Below, piece after piece: positions 61,444-64,000 of a DNA stretch of 64,000 nucleotides (positions are counted from its first letter, which is position 1; each line of letters starts with the position of its first letter). The position numbers were made by a program, and so were the translations under genes. The stretch covers positions 1 through 64,000 of the forward strand of contig NZ_JTEV01000011.1 in the NCBI RefSeq assembly GCF_000786105.1. Reading direction: 5' to 3'. The stretch comes from Bdellovibrio sp. ArHS. GTDB taxonomy: Bacteria; Bdellovibrionota; Bdellovibrionia; Bdellovibrionales; Bdellovibrionaceae. Under the pieces are notes generated by a model, which saw only the letters and a list, made by a program, of their open reading frames with translations, made no database searches and had not been told where the DNA came from.

Positions 61444-62514
61444 ATGAAAAGTCTTCTTCTTGTTTTACTGATGACCACAGCCACTCAAGCATTTGCCTGG
61501 GGCGGTCGCGGTCATGATTCCATCTGCCGTGCAGCTAGTTTTCTGGTAAAAGAACCCGGCTTAAAAGAATATCTGAAAAACAAACCCCAAATGATGGGGC
61601 ACTTGTGCAACATGCCTGACTTTTATTGGAAAAGCTTAGGCGGAGAAGCAAATCAGCTTGGCAATCCGACCCACTTCATTGATATCGAAGTGATCGGTCT
61701 TGAAGTGAAAGACATCCCGGTTGACTTTAAAAAACTCACGGCAGATTTCACCGGTAAGCCGAATAAGTTTAAAAACGATGGCACGACGATAAAATCCATC
61801 CCCCAGGAATTTGGCTCCTCTTGGTGGAGAGCCGATCAATTCATGCGTATTATCGCAAGTCTGCAAAAAGAATTTGCGTTGGCAACACCTCCGGCGAACT
61901 TTAAGGAAGAACAGAACAATGATCTTCCCTACAATAAACTGGCGTATCAAATGGTTGTTTCTATGGGTCTAATGGGGCACTTCGTTGCAGACAATGCTCA
62001 ACCCTTCCACACTTCTGCAGATTACGATGGGTATGCGGCAGGTCACGGCGGAATTCACGCCTATTTTGAAGATGCTGTCGTCGGCGAATTCGACGGTGAT
62101 TTGGATGCATTGGTCTTGAAAGAAGCCCGCACGATGAAAAATCCCGAATTCTTAAAGCCCAAAACGACCATTGAAAAAATGAAAATTCTGAGCGTGATTT
62201 CAAATAAAGAAATCGTGAAGCTGCTGAAGCTGGATCCTATTAAGAAAAAATCTGAACTTAAAAAAGAAAAGGGCATGGAGCTTAAAACCGCTGCTGAAAG
62301 AGAACCTGCGAGCGTCGCTTTCAAAAAGATGAAACCTTACATCGTAACTGAAATGGCGCGAGGGGCCGTCCTTTTAGCAAATCTTTGGGATGAAGCTTAT
62401 GTCAGCGCTGGCCGTCCAAAAATCGGTGCTTACAAGTCTTATAAATATCCGTTCACTGTGGACTTCGTGGCTCCGGATTACATCACACCCGAGACTTCTT
62501 CAGATAAGAAATAG
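61444..62514 (+). CDS. Secreted S1/P1 nuclease
   Basis: 356 residues. The signal peptide ends at AFA-WGGRGH, so the mature protein starts with Trp, the first zinc ligand of S1/P1 nucleases. Further ligands are visible: His in GRGHDSICR, His and Asp in THFIDIE, and His/Asp/His in MGHFVADNAQPFHTSADYD. Such enzymes cut single-stranded DNA and RNA to 5'-nucleotides. It is longer than the typical ~265-residue core by an insertion of about 60 residues rich in Lys/Glu (~250-300). It starts 21 bases after the nucleoside permease, so it probably belongs to the same operon. Confidence 0.93.
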   Translation: MKSLLLVLLMTTATQAFAWGGRGHDSICRAASFLVKEPGLKEYLKNKPQMMGHLCNMPDFYWKSLGGEANQLGNPTHFIDIEVIGLEVKDIPVDFKKLTADFTGKPNKFKNDGTTIKSIPQEFGSSWWRADQFMRIIASLQKEFALATPPANFKEEQNNDLPYNKLAYQMVVSMGLMGHFVADNAQPFHTSADYDGYAAGHGGIHAYFEDAVVGEFDGDLDALVLKEARTMKNPEFLKPKTTIEKMKILSVISNKEIVKLLKLDPIKKKSELKKEKGMELKTAAEREPASVAFKKMKPYIVTEMARGAVLLANLWDEAYVSAGRPKIGAYKSYKYPFTVDFVAPDYITPETSSDKK

Positions 62515-62654
62515 TCGCGTCTCATTCTGAGATTGGCTAACCATCTAGGGCTGCTGTCAGTTTGCTAAACACTGAAAGCGGCCCTATTTCTTTTTAAGAT
62601 AGGTACAGCCTTCGCACTGACTCCAGTTGGATAAAATCCACGAGGAGAGAATTT

Positions 62655-63125
62655 ATGAAAAAGCGTATTTTATTGGCGATGGCAGTGATCATGGTTTTAG
62701 GTTCCGTTAAGGCAATGGCGGAAGAGGTGGATGATATCTCTTTGATGATCACCGAAGGAAAAATTCAAGCGGCACAAGCTGCTGCAGTCAGAGACGGCTG
62801 TATGGAGTGTGGGTTTAATGCTCAAGGCAAGTGGGACGCCGCTGAATTCGACATGAATCTCATCACCATCCAAACCCAGATTAAAGAAATGGAAAAGATG
62901 CAGGACGAACTAAACGACGTGGAAAACACCCATGGACTAATGAGTGCTCTGGGACAGACAATCACCACGGCGGAATCTGTTCGAAAAGAAATTGAGCAAT
63001 CCGTCGATTTAGATAAGTCACGCCAACTGATTAAAGAGCTGAACAAATCTTTAAGAGAATTTAAAGCCCAGCTTCCGGCGAATCAAATTCGTGGCGTGAA
63101 AGTGCACGACGAATTATCTTTTTAA
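62655..63125 (+). CDS. Small secreted coiled-coil protein of unknown function
   Basis: 156 residues, GAGGAGA site, signal peptide ending at AMA-EE. A CMEC pair (residues ~49-52) precedes a long helical region (~70-145: ITIQTQIKEMEKMQDELNDV, SRQLIKELNKSLREFKAQL). The end is polar. It has the look of a periplasmic helical hairpin with a disulfide-prone CxxC. No family is recognised. It lies 140 bases after the nuclease and has its own terminator. Confidence 0.7.
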   Translation: MKKRILLAMAVIMVLGSVKAMAEEVDDISLMITEGKIQAAQAAAVRDGCMECGFNAQGKWDAAEFDMNLITIQTQIKEMEKMQDELNDVENTHGLMSALGQTITTAESVRKEIEQSVDLDKSRQLIKELNKSLREFKAQLPANQIRGVKVHDELSF

Positions 63126-63148
63126 AAAAACTTCCAAAGTGACATATC

Positions 63149-63187
63149 AAACCCCGGTTTTTCGCCGGGGTTTTTCGCCGGGGTTTT
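63149..63187 (+). terminator. Tandem terminator with duplicated TTTTTCGCCGGGG unit
   Basis: ACCCCGG pairs with CCGGGGT to give a terminator followed by T5. The unit TTTTTCGCCGGGG then repeats once, giving a second CCGGGG-T5 that the same left arm can also reach. It also lies next to the end of the minus-strand exporter gene. Confidence 0.8.
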
Positions 63188-63188
63188 T

Positions 63189-64000
63189 CTATTTTGCAGA
63201 CAGCGTACTACCCGCCGAAGCTGCAATGATACACGAAACCGCGCACCATTGCGTGAAAGTCAGTGTTTCATTTAATATCAAAAATCCAATAAGTATCGCC
63301 ACCACTGGCTCCATACTCATCAGAATGCCGAAAGTTTTTGTAGGAATACTTTTCATCGCCTTCATCTCTAACGAATAGGGAATGGCGCTAGAGAGCAACG
63401 CAATCGCAAACCCCATAGGTAACAACGAAGGGTTCTGTATTTGCGCGCCATTAAAAAATAGGCCCGTAGGAACCGTGACTAAAGCGGCAAACCACATCCC
63501 CCAGGTTGTAACCGGAAGACTGGCTTCTGTCTTGGCGATGCGCTTTCCAAAAACAATGTACAAGGCCCAAAAAAATCCCGCGGCCAAAGCTAAAAACAAC
63601 CCGAGGACATCCAGACTTTCCTGCGTTGTTGCGGAAGGCACCAAAAGATAAATACCCATGGCCGCCAATCCCACCCATACGACGTCCCAGGATTTTTTTG
63701 ATGCAAACAAAGCCACTGCTAAGGGGCCGGTAAATTCAACGGCAACTGCAATTCCTAAAGGAATGCGCTCTAAAGAAAAATAGAAAAGCAGATTCATCGC
63801 GCCCAAGGCGATTCCGTAAGCCGCAACTGGAAGAATCTCGTTTCTGGAAATCTTATGTTTCCAAATTTTTGAGACGACAGAAAGAATCAAAGCAGAGATG
63901 AAAACCCGCAATGCCGTCGTACCTGCCGCCCCGGCTTGAGGAAAGATCTGCTTAGCGATGGATGCCCCAGTTTGAATCGAAAACATGGCGATCAATAAAA
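63189..64000 (-). CDS. EamA/RhtA-like amino-acid exporter (5' end outside window)
   Basis: The frame is open to the window edge; the 268 residues visible lack the first ~18 seen in RhtA, so the start lies beyond 64000. MFSIQTGASIAKQIFPQAGAA corresponds to the RhtA N-terminus (split: FSIQTGASIAK, FPQAGAAGTTALR). About nine helices of the two EamA repeats are present. RhtA exports threonine/homoserine; substrate here is inferred. It is convergent with the small coiled-coil protein gene across the tandem terminator. Confidence 0.88.
   Translation of the reverse strand, partial: LLIAMFSIQTGASIAKQIFPQAGAAGTTALRVFISALILSVVSKIWKHKISRNEILPVAAYGIALGAMNLLFYFSLERIPLGIAVAVEFTGPLAVALFASKKSWDVVWVGLAAMGIYLLVPSATTQESLDVLGLFLALAAGFFWALYIVFGKRIAKTEASLPVTTWGMWFAALVTVPTGLFFNGAQIQNPSLLPMGFAIALLSSAIPYSLEMKAMKSIPTKTFGILMSMEPVVAILIGFLILNETLTFTQWCAVSCIIAASAGSTLSAK

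Overview
The window reads as chromosome from a predatory deltaproteobacterium-like organism of the Bdellovibrio group (Bdellovibrionota). This is an inference from several things seen here: a very high density of secreted proteins, lipoproteins, proteases and nucleases; surface fibre proteins that resemble the mosaic adhesive trimer (MAT) fibres known from Bdellovibrio; two lipoproteins with the atypical FQNC lipobox; and a nucleoside uptake operon followed by a secreted nuclease. Base composition is moderate, by eye a little under half G+C. The species cannot be named from sequence alone. No rRNA, tRNA, CRISPR array, insertion sequence or intact prophage was found.

Layout. 1-17 kb is an accessory, secretome-rich region. 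It holds a fibre protein cut by the left edge, a trypsin-like protease, two near-duplicate periplasmic solute-binding proteins (2.35 and 9.94 kb), two different papain-fold-like secreted proteins, a ClpP/crotonase-fold periplasmic protease next to a TPR/winged-helix regulator, and a two-gene fibre operon on the minus strand (16.0 to 11.1 kb). 17-21 kb holds a Cache-type hybrid histidine kinase co-directional with an outer-membrane barrel protein. 22-30 kb is mixed housekeeping and envelope: rplM-rpsI, truA, an L,D-transpeptidase, a barrel protein overlapping a CFI-box protein, and asd-pssA-dolichol-kinase-like. 31-35 kb has an Ig-domain lipoprotein, an ExbB/ExbD pair and a sulfatase-fold lipoprotein whose active-site residues look lost.

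35-41.8 kb is the most unusual block: a tightly overlapping minus-strand operon of a TadC-like protein, a DUF192 protein, three membrane-anchored FHA proteins (FHA-HAMP/PAS-like, FHA-TPR, FHA-FHA-TPR) and a PP2C-fold protein that has lost its metal-binding aspartates. No kinase and no other Tad gene accompany it in the window.

41.8-56.8 kb is mostly housekeeping: maf, a trypsin-like lipoprotein, yggS-proC-divIVA-yggU, an MFS exporter, a porin, valS, a 2-oxoglutarate/Fe(II) oxygenase, trmO and a Crp/Fnr regulator. 57-62.5 kb is a coherent nutrient operon: BMP-family nucleoside-binding protein, double ABC ATPase, two permeases and an S1/P1 nuclease, which together could degrade nucleic acid outside the membrane and import the nucleosides. 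The right edge cuts an RhtA-like EamA exporter.

Many genes are bounded by clear bidirectional hairpin terminators, and several starts use GTG or TTG where the ribosome-binding site decides the choice.
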